Program-made: the position numbers and the translations under genes
Source of the DNA: Copromyces sp. CBS 386.78
Taxonomy: Eukaryota > Ascomycota > Sordariomycetes > Sordariales > Sordariaceae
Direction of reading: 5' to 3'
Length of the DNA stretch: 55,970 nucleotides
Assembly (NCBI GenBank): GCA_030685235.1
Contig: MU839126.1
Span: 1-55,970, forward strand
The notes under the pieces: generated by a model
The model's database searches: none
What the model was told of the DNA's origin: nothing
What the model saw: only the letters and a program-made list of their open reading frames with translations
In this document: piece after piece, positions 55,843 through 55,970 of the stretch
How positions within the stretch are numbered: position 1 is the first letter of the stretch
Layout: each line of letters starts with the position of its first letter

Positions 55843-55930
55843 TGGGGGTTGGGGGGGGGGGGGGGGGGGGGGGGGGTGGGGGGGGCCGCCCCCCCCCCCC
55901 CCCCCCCCCCACCCCCAAAAAACACAAACC
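55843..55930. repeat. Poly-G/poly-C palindrome at the window end
   Basis: A run of about 40 G with two single T interruptions is followed by about 27 C with one A, centred near 55887, then A-rich sequence. The two arms are roughly complementary, including TTGGGGGTT against ACCCCCAAAA. This may be a sequencing or assembly artefact or a true fold-back tract. Confidence 0.8.
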
Positions 55931-55970
55931 AAAAACAAAAAAAAAAAAACGATTGAAGACGCGAGCCAGC

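Overview
This window looks like a repeat island from a filamentous ascomycete (Pezizomycotina) whose duplicated DNA has undergone repeat-induced point mutation (RIP). It is AT-rich, TpA is abundant, and CpG is still common while TpG and/or CpA are scarce. Almost every recognisable reading frame is broken by TAA/TAG at positions where CAA, CAG or TGG would be expected. I see no intact host gene, rRNA, functional tRNA or CRISPR array. Nearly all open frames over about 60 codons are shadows of decayed transposons or translations of satellites. All calls come from reading by eye; no database search was run.

Layout. 1-4515: a TTA microsatellite, a small inverted-repeat element, an interspersed repeat (called X here), and a minus-strand LINE reverse transcriptase relic split by a second small element. 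4516-22141: a minus-strand Ty3/Gypsy element of family A, truncated at both ends. It holds two copies of an about 900-bp element with long GGTTGCA-rich inverted ends and a tRNA-like core (called G here), an X-related insertion carrying a four-unit tandem array, a solo LTR with a perfect TSD, and a nearly complete plus-strand family A Gypsy (12367-20109) that itself carries a third small element. 22142-24379: unassigned sequence with several satellites and one GC-rich palindromic repeat. 24380-25641 plus 41802-46420: one plus-strand Helitron Rep/helicase frame. It is split by a 16-kb minus-strand Gypsy of family C (25642-41796), which is itself split by a complete minus-strand Gypsy of family B (32277-39724) and by a third G copy. 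46421-53829: AT-rich DNA with many tandem repeats and coding-like relics I cannot name. 53830-55970: a fourth X copy, two LTRs of a fourth LTR family in opposite orientation, a stretch of more balanced composition, and a poly-G/poly-C palindrome at the end.

Relative ages follow from nesting. The Helitron is older than family C, which is older than family B and G copy 3. The outer family A element is older than the solo LTR, G copies 1 and 2, the X insertion and the inner family A element, which is older than its small element. Target-site duplications support this: AACCC (C), ATTTT (B), GGTTT (solo LTR), TTATAATT (small element), ACTAT (LTR at 55307).

The most promising points for follow-up are the G elements, which join DNA-transposon-like inverted ends to a tRNA-like promoter core; the TIR elements with 8-bp TSDs; the strong coding-strand bias of the C-to-T mutation in the Helitron and in the younger Gypsy copies; the comparative sparing of the LTRs; and a conserved tRNA D-arm-like sequence at the expected primer-binding site of all three Gypsy families.
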